Origin: Bacteroidales bacterium UBA4331
GTDB lineage: Bacteria; Bacteroidota; Bacteroidia; Bacteroidales; Paludibacteraceae
Direction: 5' to 3'
Length of the DNA: 64,000 bases
Assembly: GCA_002394395.1 (NCBI GenBank)
Contig: DGTR01000037.1
Span: 1-64,000 of the forward strand
Part shown: piece by piece, positions 24,957 to 32,736 of the stretch
How positions within the stretch are numbered: position 1 is the first letter of the stretch
Layout of the letters: every line of letters begins with the position of its first letter
Notes under the pieces: generated by a model
Seen by the model: only the letters and a program-made list of their open reading frames with translations
Told to the model about the DNA's origin: nothing
Database searches by the model: none
Translations under genes and position numbers: made by a program

Positions 24957-24988
24957 CAAAGGTACAATAAAATTCGCAAATACGCAAA
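24957..24988 (-). promoter_or_regulatory. Promoter of secG
   Basis: Minus strand TTTG (24985-24988), TACCTTTG (24957-24964), 20-base spacer. It is back-to-back with the tmRNA promoter, only 16 bases apart. Confidence 0.75.
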
Positions 24989-25004
24989 TTTTTTTGAATT
25001 TTTA

Positions 25005-25035
25005 TTGCATATATCAAAAAAAAGTAGTACCTTTG
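25005..25035 (+). promoter_or_regulatory. Promoter of tmRNA
   Basis: TTG (25005-25007), TACCTTTG (25028-25035), 20-base spacer, TTGCATATATCA extension. Confidence 0.8.
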
Positions 25036-25043
25036 CGCACTTT

Positions 25044-25189
25044 TTCCTGCGTTCGGGGTGCCGAACGCTAGACGGAAATATGAATATCGGGATTTAAAAC
25101 TTGTTTTGAAGACCGAAAAAGCGTAGCATAGCACGCAGGCGTAATCGAGCGGTACTACCGCGAGTTACGCGTAGTGCTAATGCAAGCGA
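25044..25189 (+). other. Structured 5-prime leader before tmRNA
   Basis: About 150 bases separate the promoter from the mature tmRNA. They hold a hairpin GCGTTCGG/CCGAACGC. A nested structure follows: GCAT-AGCAC with GTGCT-ATGC enclosing GCGTAA-GCGGT with ACCGC-TTACGC. The inner part resembles the two-part hairpin of the tRNA-adjacent element (1367-1465). Confidence 0.5.
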
Positions 25190-25578
25190 GGGGCTATCTG
25201 GTTTTGACAGCAGGTAGAATGGTTGTGTAAGCACGCCGAGCAATGAGGCAAAGCTCGTAAATCTCGCTTCGAAATATAACTGGCAACACTTCTTATGCTC
25301 TCGCTGCCTAATCGAAGTATAGTAGATTGGCTTATTTGAGCGCAAGGCGCTTGAACGAGACGTCACTCCAAGCCGAGTCTGTGGGCTGAATGGATTTAGT
25401 GGCGCAGAAATTCACAGAATAGATATCGCAGGCTGCGATGCGATGCCGAAACTTTAGCAGATAAGTCGGTGGTTGGTGGCTTGGGTCTTGCCGCCGGACG
25501 AAAACCAAGGCCAAGATAAGCGTGTAGAAAGCACAAGTATTCCTTGTTTGGACACGGGTTCGACTCCCGTTAGCTCCA
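25190..25578 (+). ncRNA. ssrA: Transfer-messenger RNA (tmRNA)
   Basis: The tRNA-like ends pair (GGGGCTA at 25190-25196 with TAGCTCC at 25571-25577) with the expected TGGTTTTGACAG near the 5-prime end and a T-arm GGGTTCGACTCCC near the 3-prime end. The tag reading frame GNTSYALAA followed by TAA runs 25282-25311. The RNA rescues stalled ribosomes and adds the tag for proteolysis. No CCA is encoded after the discriminator A. Confidence 0.93.
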
Positions 25579-25732
25579 CAAATTTAAGGCGCCGCAATTT
25601 GCGGAGTACATTAAATGACCTCGGGATGTAAACCAAGCCGTAGGCTGTTTGCAGACCGAAGAGCGGAGGCACAAGTTGCCCGTCCATTTAGCGAAGCGGT
25701 ATGGACAATCGCACACTTGTTGCCGAACGCGA

Positions 25733-25805
25733 GGGGTATTAGCTCAGTTGGTAGAGCGCAACGTTCGCAATGTTGAGGTCAGGGGTTCGACTCCCCTATG
25801 CTCCA
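25733..25805 (+). tRNA. tRNA-Ala (anticodon CGC)
   Basis: Acceptor GGGGTAT pairs with ATGCTCC and includes the G3-U70 pair that identifies tRNA-Ala. The anticodon stem CAACG/TGTTG holds loop TTCGCAA (CGC), and the T-arm is AGGGG-TTCGACT-CCCCT. The 154 bases back to tmRNA hold small hairpins (CCGCAA/TTGCGG, GTCCAT/ATGGAC) and are probably precursor spacer. Confidence 0.92.
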
Positions 25806-25809
25806 CAAA

Positions 25810-26940
25810 ATGGCTTTGGAAATACGGAAAATAGGTACGAAACGTGAGCTGGAGAAGTTTATTCAGTTCGCAAACGACTTGTACCGTGATTGTCCGTATT
25901 ACTGCCCGCCCTTGTTCTTTGACGAGATGAACTGCTTCAATCCCGAGATGAACCCCGCGCTCGAAGTATGTGACTACCAACTCTGGATGGCGTACCGCGA
26001 CAACAAACCCGTCGGACGCATCGCCGGCATCATCAACAGACGTGCGAACGAGAAATGGGGATTCAAGCATGTACGCTTTGGTTGGATGGATTTCATCGAT
26101 GACCTCGAGGTCTCCAAAGCTCTCCTTGACACGGTGGCTGCTTGGGGCAAAGAGCACGGAATGGATGGTCTCAACGGACCGGTCGGATTTACGGATTTTG
26201 ACCACGAAGGTCTCCTCCTCGAGGGCTACGACTATCCCGCCGTCATGGCATCGCTCTATAACTACCCGTACTACGTACGCCACATGGAATCGTACGGGCT
26301 GGTCAAAGAGGCAGACTGGGTAGAGATCCAGGTCTATCCTCCGCAAGGATGCCCCGAACGACTCGACCGCATCGCGAATATAGTTAAGGAACGCTCGCAC
26401 GTACGCGTGGTGAAAGTGAAGAACTCCCGCGAGCTCGTCCGCCGGTTTGGAATCCAGTATATGGATGTTATCGACGAGGCGTACCAGAAGCTCTATAACT
26501 TTCAACCCATGACCGTCGCCCAGAAAAACTACTACAAGAACATGTACTTCCCGATCCTTAACTTCGATTTTGTGACCCTCGTGGTGAACGATCAGGATGA
26601 CATTGTGGGCGTCGGACTCGGAATGCCGGACATCTCCGACGCGCTTCGTAAGTGTGATGGCAAACTCTTCCCTTTCGGATGGTACCATCTCCTCAAGGCG
26701 CTCAAAGCGAAGCAGATGAAATCCTTCAGTTTCCTGCTTATCGCCGTGCGGCCGGACTACCAGGATAAAGGCATCAATGCCCTTTTCTTCCAGGACCAGA
26801 TACCGATCATCAACCGGTACGGCATCCAGATCCTCGAGACGACGAACATCCTGGAGACCAACGCAAAGAACATTGCGAACTTTACACAGTTCGACCATAA
26901 GATACATAAACGCCACCGGGCATATATCAAGACCATTTGA
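25810..26940 (+). CDS. GNAT-like acyltransferase family protein, 376 aa
   Basis: The sequence MALEIRKIGTKRELEKFIQF starts 5 bases after tRNA-Ala, so the upstream in-frame ATG inside the tRNA is not used. It belongs to a Bacteroidota family of about 375 residues annotated as N-acetyltransferase-like. The C-terminal part (about 300-350, FSFLLIAVRPDYQDKGINAL) has the acetyl-CoA-binding pattern R-P-x-x-Q-D-K-G, and the N-terminal part has DNKPVGRIAGIINRRANE. The substrate is unknown. It is followed after 6 bases by a Fur-like gene. Confidence 0.7.
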   Translation: MALEIRKIGTKRELEKFIQFANDLYRDCPYYCPPLFFDEMNCFNPEMNPALEVCDYQLWMAYRDNKPVGRIAGIINRRANEKWGFKHVRFGWMDFIDDLEVSKALLDTVAAWGKEHGMDGLNGPVGFTDFDHEGLLLEGYDYPAVMASLYNYPYYVRHMESYGLVKEADWVEIQVYPPQGCPERLDRIANIVKERSHVRVVKVKNSRELVRRFGIQYMDVIDEAYQKLYNFQPMTVAQKNYYKNMYFPILNFDFVTLVVNDQDDIVGVGLGMPDISDALRKCDGKLFPFGWYHLLKALKAKQMKSFSFLLIAVRPDYQDKGINALFFQDQIPIINRYGIQILETTNILETNAKNIANFTQFDHKIHKRHRAYIKTI

Positions 26941-26946
26941 TAAACT

Positions 26947-27414
26947 ATGGTTAAAAGTGCTCGGGCATATATCCTCGCCCAGGAGAAATTGGTACGCTTT
27001 TTGCATGAGCATGAGAAGCGACCCTCCAAGGTGCGAAACATCGTCCTTTCCCTCGCTTGCGCATTGCCGCAACCCTTTACGGCGGAGCAGCTGCAACGAG
27101 CCTGCGAAGCGGAACGGATATCGGTGGGAACGGTCTATAACTCGTTGAATACCTTTGTGGACGCGCAGATATTTCGGGCTACTGAGCGCCAGAGAGGCAA
27201 AGCAGCCACCGAGTATGAACTCATCACCGGCTCGTCGAACCGACTGCAAATCGTTTGTAAGAAATGCGGAAGGGTGACGGACATTACTGACAAAGCGATC
27301 ACAACATTAGTACAGGATCGTAAGTACTCGAATTTTAATATGCAGCATTTCTCGCTCTTCATCTATGGCGAGTGCAGAATTTGCCGCAAGAAAAAGATAA
27401 AAACAAAAGCATAA
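26947..27414 (+). CDS. Fur-family transcription regulator lacking the usual histidine cluster, 155 aa
   Basis: The N-terminal winged helix (about 20-95) has FTAEQLQRACEAERISVGTVYNSLNTFVDAQI, close to Fur/PerR proteins (recognition part SVGTVYNSLNTF). The C-terminal dimerisation domain has two CxxC pairs (CKKCG, CRICRKK), the structural zinc site. Where Fur proteins carry a histidine-rich metal site (HHDH type) this one has SSNRLQIV. It may therefore not sense iron in the usual way. Its stop overlaps the next start (TAATG), so the two genes are coupled. Confidence 0.8.
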   Translation: MVKSARAYILAQEKLVRFLHEHEKRPSKVRNIVLSLACALPQPFTAEQLQRACEAERISVGTVYNSLNTFVDAQIFRATERQRGKAATEYELITGSSNRLQIVCKKCGRVTDITDKAITTLVQDRKYSNFNMQHFSLFIYGECRICRKKKIKTKA

Positions 27415-28106
27415 TGGCATCACCGGCAATATATTGGATCATCTTTATAGGCATCGCCTTGGCAAGTTGGATTGTATCCGCTTCCCTCGATCGTAAGTTC
27501 AAGCGCTACTCGCAGGAACCCCTGCGTATGACCGGACGCGAGGTAGCAGAGAAAATGCTGCATGACCATGGCATCTATGATGTACAGATCACCTGCATCA
27601 AAGGCCAACTGACCGACCACTACAACCCTGCCTCCAAGACTGTCAACCTCTCCGAGGATGTGTATCACGGAGCGAACGTGGCGGCAGCTGCAGTAGCAGC
27701 CCATGAGTGCGGACACGCGGTGCAACACGCCACGGCGTACGGACCGCTCGGACTACGTTCTGCCCTCGTTCCCGTGGTGTCGTTCTCCAGCAAATGGGTC
27801 ACATGGATCATCCTCGCAGGACTCCTTCTGCTTGGCTCCGGACCGGGACAAGTACTCATGTTGCTCGGTATCATCCTATACGCGATGCTCACCCTCTTCT
27901 CCCTCATCACCCTCCCTGTAGAGGTGAACGCCAGCCAACGTGCAGTAAACTGGCTAAGAGAAGCAGGTATCACCGATAACTCCACCACAGAAATGGCGTC
28001 TGACGCACTCCATAGTGCTGCTTACACATACGTCGTAGCAGCCCTCTCGTCCCTCGCCACGCTGGTGTACTACATCCTCATCTTCCTCAGCGGAAGTAGA
28101 AGATAA
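27414..28106 (+). CDS. Membrane zinc metallopeptidase (YugP/Zn_peptidase_2 family), 230 aa
   Basis: The zinc motif HECGHAVQHA lies near residues 100-109, preceded by VAAAAVAA. Hydrophobic segments stand at about 5-25, 120-165 and 205-228. RAVNWLREAG and TEMASDALHSAAYTYVVAAL match the neutral zinc metallopeptidase family typified by YugP. The function in the cell is not established. The start at 27414 overlaps the Fur-like stop. Confidence 0.88.
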   Translation: MASPAIYWIIFIGIALASWIVSASLDRKFKRYSQEPLRMTGREVAEKMLHDHGIYDVQITCIKGQLTDHYNPASKTVNLSEDVYHGANVAAAAVAAHECGHAVQHATAYGPLGLRSALVPVVSFSSKWVTWIILAGLLLLGSGPGQVLMLLGIILYAMLTLFSLITLPVEVNASQRAVNWLREAGITDNSTTEMASDALHSAAYTYVVAALSSLATLVYYILIFLSGSRR

Positions 28107-28150
28107 CTAATTAACCTTGGTCCGCTACCCATCGAGGGTACGCGTCCCAC

Positions 28151-28224
28151 GGCCCCGTAGCTCAATTGAATAGAGTGTCAGATTCCGGTTCTGAAGGTTC
28201 TGGGTTTGAGCCCCAGCGGGGTCA
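28151..28224 (+). tRNA. tRNA-Arg (anticodon CCG)
   Basis: Acceptor GGCCCCG pairs with CGGGGTC. Anticodon stem TCAGA/TCTGA holds loop TTCCGGT (CCG). T-arm CTGGG-TTTGAGC-CCCAG, discriminator A. Confidence 0.92.
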
Positions 28225-28227
28225 CAA

Positions 28228-28258
28228 AAAAACGAGCAACTCAACGTTGCCCGTTTTT
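28228..28258 (+). terminator. Terminator after tRNA-Arg(CCG)
   Basis: AAAAACG-A-GCAAC pairs with GTTGC-C-CGTTTTT, followed by T residues. Confidence 0.85.
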
Positions 28259-28303
28259 TAATTTATAATTTACAATTCACAATTTACAACGCGTTCTAAA
28301 AAA

Positions 28304-28350
28304 TTGGTACAAAGTTAGGAGAAAGTACGTATCCTAAAAATCTGTACCAA
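28304..28350. repeat. Nested inverted repeat
   Basis: TTGGTACA (28304-28311) pairs with TGTACCAA (28343-28350) and encloses TTAGGA / TCCTAA. It lies between convergent genes after a TTTACAATTCACAATTTAC direct-repeat tract (28263-28290). Confidence 0.75.
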
Positions 28351-28378
28351 CTTCCAAGATCCCTTTGTACATTGTACA

Positions 28379-29650
28379 TTATCTTAGATGCACATCTACG
28401 ACTATCGGCTCATGGTCTGCGTATCGGTGCGCACTCTTGTCCTTCATCTTATACGCTCCGTGCGAGTAGTACCAGTCGCAATTAACATGCCACGGCCGTA
28501 CTTTGACCACCTGTCCTGCCATACTCGGGCTCCCGAAACAGCGGTCCAGGTATCCCACTTCGCTCTTAAAACTATATGAGTAATCCTTCTCTCCGCCCAT
28601 TGGCAGCAACTCCTGATACCCCGCGCGGACAATCGTCTGAATAGGTTGTTCCTGCGTGTAGCAATTATAGTCGCCCAGCAGCAATACATCCTCGTCGCCG
28701 AACACCTCTTTCGCCTTCGGAATCATCGCCAATAACGAATCCGCATTCTGCATCCTTCGCTCATTCGTATCGTACTGATTTCTTCCCGGCCTCTTGGATT
28801 TGAAATGGTTCACGCTCACAATCAGCCTCTCTCCGCTTTCCTTCTCTTCAAAACCCATAGCGAACATCCGCCCGTAATAATGACTCGCGCTGTCCCTGTA
28901 AGCCGACATCGGCTTCTCGTACGTGCGCACGCGTTCCTTATTGTAAATAATACATCCGCCGATTCGGTCCTTGTCTCCTTGCGGCATAGTGACATACCCG
29001 TACTTCTCTTTCCCCTTGTTCAGCGCCTTCAATAACATCTCCGGCGCCTTATTCCCCACCTGTATCTCGCATAAGGCATAGATATCCGCCTTCATCTTCT
29101 TCATCGCTTTCACCACTTTTTTCGTCTTCACGGCCTGTTGGGCCGGGGTAGTACGCTTCGTTGCGTAACCGCCCAAATCTGCGAAATAATTCTCTACATT
29201 CGCCCCCACAATCCGCAACTCGCCTTTCTTCGGACCCGCCAAACGGTCCTTCGGCTGATGTCGTGTCCCCAAGGTCTTGCCCGTCAATAAATGCCTTTCG
29301 CTTGTCACCCTGGCTCGTAACCGCCGGATCTTGTCACCCGTGCGTACCTTGTAATACGCGTTTCGGCAATGAACGACGATACTCTTCGCCTTGTTTTCTT
29401 CCTCTATCCGGAAATATGCCGTACTATCCCCGTCTGCAAGACCCACAGCACGCTCCTCCGGACAAAACAACCGCTCGGTTGCTAACACCAGCGAGTCATA
29501 ATAACTTCCGCATACCACCAACTCATCCGTGATCTCCACCATTTGATTGTGATACGTACTCCAATCTTCTTGAAGTTTTGCCAACGACACCTGCTCTACT
29601 GCTTGCGCCGTGAGAGCCCAAAAACTAACGAGAATTAGTAATTTTCGCAT
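28379..29650 (-). CDS. Secreted endonuclease/exonuclease/phosphatase-family nuclease, 423 aa
   Basis: The signal peptide is MRKLLILVSFWALTAQAVEQ. An OB-like N-terminal region (about 20-140) precedes an EEP-fold domain with VGANVENYFADL, ALCEIQ (metal-binding Glu), SVNHFKSK, LLGDYNCY (catalytic Asp/Asn) and YADHEPIVVD (catalytic His). This layout matches extracellular nucleases of the ExeM/NucH kind, which degrade DNA outside the cell. The promoter at 29672-29703 places the start at the ATG 29648-29650 rather than 8 codons upstream. Confidence 0.85.
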   Translation of the reverse strand: MRKLLILVSFWALTAQAVEQVSLAKLQEDWSTYHNQMVEITDELVVCGSYYDSLVLATERLFCPEERAVGLADGDSTAYFRIEEENKAKSIVVHCRNAYYKVRTGDKIRRLRARVTSERHLLTGKTLGTRHQPKDRLAGPKKGELRIVGANVENYFADLGGYATKRTTPAQQAVKTKKVVKAMKKMKADIYALCEIQVGNKAPEMLLKALNKGKEKYGYVTMPQGDKDRIGGCIIYNKERVRTYEKPMSAYRDSASHYYGRMFAMGFEEKESGERLIVSVNHFKSKRPGRNQYDTNERRMQNADSLLAMIPKAKEVFGDEDVLLLGDYNCYTQEQPIQTIVRAGYQELLPMGGEKDYSYSFKSEVGYLDRCFGSPSMAGQVVKVRPWHVNCDWYYSHGAYKMKDKSAHRYADHEPIVVDVHLR

Positions 29651-29671
29651 AAGAAATGTACTTTTATGGCG

Positions 29672-29703
29672 CAAAATTACAAAAAAATCCTAATATATGC
29701 AAA
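29672..29703 (-). promoter_or_regulatory. Promoter of the secreted nuclease gene
   Basis: Minus strand TTG at the distal end and TAATTTTG at 29672-29679, 20-base spacer, TTTGCATATATTA extension. Confidence 0.7.
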
Positions 29704-29718
29704 AAAATCGCACAAAAA

Positions 29719-29750
29719 TTTGCATATGTCAAAAAAAAGCAGTAATTTTG
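29719..29750 (+). promoter_or_regulatory. Promoter of tRNA-fMet
   Basis: TTTG (29719-29722), TAATTTTG (29743-29750), 20-base spacer, TTTGCATATGTCA extension. Confidence 0.8.
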
Positions 29751-29778
29751 CAGTCCCTTTTGAAAGAAAGGTGTGTAT

Positions 29779-29850
<72 letters not shown>

Positions 29851-29854
29851 CAAG

Positions 29855-29894
29855 AAAAAATCTCGTGTACCCTTGCGTATGTGAGATTTTTTTT
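29855..29894 (+). terminator. Terminator of tRNA-fMet overlapping the next promoter
   Basis: AAAAAATCTC pairs with GAGATTTTTT. The loop contains the TTGCGTATGT element of the following promoter, and the T-run is its spacer. Confidence 0.75.
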
Positions 29895-29903
29895 GTACCT
29901 TTG
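29873..29903 (+). promoter_or_regulatory. Promoter of the nucleosidase-like gene
   Basis: TTG (29873-29875), TACCTTTG (29896-29903), 20-base spacer filled by the terminator stem and T-run. Confidence 0.75.
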
Positions 29904-29922
29904 CACCCAAATTCTGAAAACT

Positions 29923-30462
29923 ATGGCGAAAAACGAAGTTAATCGTGCCCTTGCGGCAAAGAAATATATCATTATGGCGGAAGAAGGCGAGCGCGAATTG
30001 CTCACCAAAGCACGCGAACAACTCGGCTTGGACCTCTCGGACGCAGAGATCATCTTCACCGGCGTCGGAGCAATCAATATCATCCGCTCCCTGCAATCTC
30101 TCGATCGCGATGCAGAACTCTATAACATCGGCTACGCCGGAAGCGCGAATTTTGATCTCGGCACCTGGGTGGAGGTCTCCGAAGTGCGTCTCAATCACCC
30201 GAACGTGATGTACCCCGAACCCCGTCTCCCGCTGATCGACGAGTCCCTTGGCGCCGAGTTGCCCCTCGTGCACGACACTCTCCGCGCCATCTGCTACACG
30301 AACACGGATTTTGTGCTCGCTTCCGACTACAAAGACTGCGTCTTCGACATGGAACTGGCATTCATCGCTGCCCTTGGCTTCACGCATCTTCATAGCCTCA
30401 AGTACGTCAGCGATAACCTCTCGCTCCATGCCTACCACGAACTAACCCACGGAGTGGAGTAA
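29923..30462 (+). CDS. MTA/SAH nucleosidase-like (phosphorylase superfamily) protein, 179 aa
   Basis: IIFTGVGAINIIRSLQSL and NIGYAGSANFDLGTWVEVSEV resemble the purine/nucleoside phosphorylase fold of 5-prime-methylthioadenosine/S-adenosylhomocysteine nucleosidases, but the protein is shorter than the usual 230 residues. The C-terminal VFDMELAFIAALG corresponds to the substrate-binding (V/F)-x-M-E segment. A role in nucleoside salvage is inferred. The promoter at 29873-29903 sets the start at 29923. The gene ends at an MVNDQ-type repeat. Confidence 0.6.
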   Translation: MAKNEVNRALAAKKYIIMAEEGERELLTKAREQLGLDLSDAEIIFTGVGAINIIRSLQSLDRDAELYNIGYAGSANFDLGTWVEVSEVRLNHPNVMYPEPRLPLIDESLGAELPLVHDTLRAICYTNTDFVLASDYKDCVFDMELAFIAALGFTHLHSLKYVSDNLSLHAYHELTHGVE

Positions 30463-30504
30463 ATAGTAAATGACCAAATGGTAAATGACCAAATGGTAAA
30501 TAGT
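30461..30504 (+). repeat. MVNDQ-family repeat before rlmI
   Basis: Nearly perfect units AAATGACCAAATGGTAAATG. The ATGs at 30478 and 30493 are in frame with rlmI, whose own ATG may be 30505. Confidence 0.9.
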
Positions 30505-31743
30505 ATGACAACTATTATTCTAAAACCCCATAAAGAAGAATCCCTTCTTCGTTTTCACCCCTGGGTCTTCTCAGGTGCGATAGCCCGGGTCGTCTTGGAT
30601 GCCAAGCATAAAGGCGATGTTCCCGAAGAAGGTGAGTTAGTATGCGTACAATCAAGCACCTCCAATGTGTTGGGCGTGGGACATTGGCAGGTCGGAAGTA
30701 TTGCTGTACGCATACTTTCTTTTGGTTCCGACTCCCTCCCCGCAGACTTCTGGCGCACACGTATCCGCGCAGCCTATAAGGTTCGCGAGTCCTTGGGCTT
30801 AGTGAGAAAAGATAATAACACTTTCCGTCTCGTTCACGGCGAAGGTGACAACCTCCCCGGACTCATCGTCGATATCTACGCCGACACCGCGGTCGTCCAG
30901 GCGCATTCGGTCGGCATGCATGTCTGCCGCACAGAGATAGCCGATGCCATCCTCGCCGAGGTGCCACAGGTCCAAAATATCTACTACAAATCCGACGACA
31001 CCCTGCCTTTCAAGGCACCCATAGAAGGCGAGAAAATAGGTTGGCTCATCCATGACCAAATGGTAAATGATTCTGAGTTCTGGTCCGTTGAGAACGGTCT
31101 CTCTTTCCGCATCGATTGGCTACGGGGCCAGAAGACGGGTTTCTTCATCGATCAGCGTGAGAACCGTGCCCTCGTCGAGCGCTACGCCCATGGCAAAGAT
31201 GTCCTGAATATGTTCTGCTACACCGGCGGCTTCTCCCTTTACGCCCTTCGCGGCGGTGCTAAGACCGTGGACTCCGTCGATGTCAGCCAGAAAGCAATCG
31301 ACATAGTAGAAGCGAATGTAAAGCGCAATTTCCCGGATTGTACGAATCATCGGGCGATAGCGGCAGATGCTTTTGATTATTTAAATGACCAAATAAATGC
31401 CAAAATGGTAAATGGTCAAATGGTAAATGGCTACGACCTTATCATTCTCGATCCACCGGCTTTTGCCAAACACCGCGATGCGGTGAAGAATGCCCTCCGC
31501 GGCTACCAGCGCATCAATGCCAAGGCGATTGAGATGATCCGACCCGGCGGCATCCTCTTTACCTTCTCCTGCTCGCAGGCGGTGGACAAAGAGGCTTTCC
31601 GTCTCGCCGTCTTCTCTGCGGCAGCGCAAGTGGGACGCTCCGTGCGCATCCTCCACCAGTTGCATCAACCCCAGGATCACCCCATAAACATCTACCACCC
31701 CGAAGGCGAGTACCTCAAAGGCCTCGTCCTCTACGTGGAATAA
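30478..31743 (+). CDS. rlmI: 23S rRNA cytosine-C5 methyltransferase RlmI with two in-frame repeat insertions, 421 aa
   Basis: There is an N-terminal PUA-like domain (HPWVFSGAI, GVGHWQVGSIAVRIL) and a Rossmann SAM-methyltransferase domain (VLNMFCYTGGFSLYALRGGA, DLIILDPPAFAKH, FTFSCSQAVD). It matches RlmI, which methylates a cytosine of 23S rRNA. Two MVNDQ-type insertions interrupt it: about residues 192-198 (DQMVNDS) and 302-318 (LNDQINAKMVNGQMVNG), the second placed between the adenine-site segment and the catalytic DPPA motif. If translation starts at 30505 the protein has 412 residues and the first repeat is untranslated. Confidence 0.9.
   Translation: MVNDQMVNSMTTIILKPHKEESLLRFHPWVFSGAIARVVLDAKHKGDVPEEGELVCVQSSTSNVLGVGHWQVGSIAVRILSFGSDSLPADFWRTRIRAAYKVRESLGLVRKDNNTFRLVHGEGDNLPGLIVDIYADTAVVQAHSVGMHVCRTEIADAILAEVPQVQNIYYKSDDTLPFKAPIEGEKIGWLIHDQMVNDSEFWSVENGLSFRIDWLRGQKTGFFIDQRENRALVERYAHGKDVLNMFCYTGGFSLYALRGGAKTVDSVDVSQKAIDIVEANVKRNFPDCTNHRAIAADAFDYLNDQINAKMVNGQMVNGYDLIILDPPAFAKHRDAVKNALRGYQRINAKAIEMIRPGGILFTFSCSQAVDKEAFRLAVFSAAAQVGRSVRILHQLHQPQDHPINIYHPEGEYLKGLVLYVE
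31051..31071 (+). repeat. MVNDQ-family repeat inside rlmI (1)
   Basis: CATGACCAAATGGTAAATGA, read HDQMVND in frame. Confidence 0.85.
31381..31430 (+). repeat. MVNDQ-family repeat inside rlmI (2)
   Basis: Four units, read LNDQINAKMVNGQMVNG in frame. Confidence 0.9.
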
Positions 31744-31754
31744 CGATTAACACC

Positions 31755-32639
31755 ATGAACTTAGTATGTTTTGATACAGAGACCACCGGCCTCGATGTGC
31801 AGAAAGAGCATATTATCCAGCTCTCTCTGGTGAAAATTGATACCGCCGATTGGCATGTGATCGACACCCGCGATTGGTATATCCTCCCCGTAGGGGAGTT
31901 CACCATCCCTGCGGAAGCCGAGGCAGTGCATCATATATCCAAACCCTTCTTGTTGGAGCATGGTGTCTCGCTCCGTTCGGTGTATGACGACCTCATCGCC
32001 TTCACCGATGGTTGCGATTTCCTCTCCTATAACGGCAACGGCTACGATGCGCCGATCCTTCACTACAACCTCGCGCGCCTCGGGCTTACCTTTGCTTTCG
32101 AAGGACGGACTTGGTACGACGCCCTCCTCCTGGAGCGTATTCACACCGCCGGCATGGTCGATGAGAACGGCGAGAAAGTGCATAATAACCTCACCGCCGC
32201 GTACACTCGCTATTACGGTCACCCCTTCGAAGGAGCCCATAACTCGCTCGATGATGTCATGGCAACCATCGAGGTCTTCAAGGCTCAGGTAGCCGCACAC
32301 GGCTGGCAGTGGACCCAACGAGACGAGTTCTCCTTCATCTGTTTTGACCGATGGCTCACGAAGAAAGGCGACTATTTCTACCTCACACAGGGTGCCCACA
32401 AAGGCGAATCTATCGAATCGATGATGCGCATCGACCGTAGTTATCTGGAGTGGATTGTCGATAAATGCAAATGGACCGACGACCAGACGCGCGACATCAT
32501 CAACCCGTTTTTGGGACGCTATACCTCGCCCTTCAAACCGACGGCGGAAGCTCCGGCAGCGACATCCCCGCTTCCTGCCTCAAGAGGCAAAAAAAGACCC
32601 AAAGGTACCATCTCTGACGCCGATTTGTGCCTTTTTTAA
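31755..32639 (+). CDS. DnaQ-like DEDDh 3-prime to 5-prime exonuclease, 294 aa
   Basis: FDTETTGLD at residues 5-13 is exonuclease motif I. YNGNGYDAPIL is motif II, and HNSLDDVMATIEV is motif III with the catalytic His and Asp. Members act in proofreading or in RNA and DNA trimming. The C-terminal third (about 190-294) contains a second conserved region (LTKKGDYFYLTQGAHKGESI) and a basic tail. The gene starts 11 bases after rlmI. The exact substrate is unknown. Confidence 0.85.
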   Translation: MNLVCFDTETTGLDVQKEHIIQLSLVKIDTADWHVIDTRDWYILPVGEFTIPAEAEAVHHISKPFLLEHGVSLRSVYDDLIAFTDGCDFLSYNGNGYDAPILHYNLARLGLTFAFEGRTWYDALLLERIHTAGMVDENGEKVHNNLTAAYTRYYGHPFEGAHNSLDDVMATIEVFKAQVAAHGWQWTQRDEFSFICFDRWLTKKGDYFYLTQGAHKGESIESMMRIDRSYLEWIVDKCKWTDDQTRDIINPFLGRYTSPFKPTAEAPAATSPLPASRGKKRPKGTISDADLCLF

Positions 32640-32667
32640 CAAAAAATCACAGAAAATACTGCAAATA

Positions 32668-32699
32668 TTTGCATATTTCAAAAAAAAGTAGTACCTTTG
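32668..32699 (+). promoter_or_regulatory. Promoter of the tRNA-Cys unit
   Basis: TTTG (32668-32671), TACCTTTG (32692-32699), 20-base spacer, TTTGCATATTTCA extension. Confidence 0.8.
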
Positions 32700-32736
32700 C
32701 ACCCGCTTTCCACGAAAGAAGGAAAATATAGGGGAT

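Noticed and set aside
25744..27249. 501-codon open frame on the minus strand
   Set aside because: It covers tRNA-Ala, the GNAT-like gene and part of the Fur-like gene in antisense; codon structure and motifs support the plus strand.
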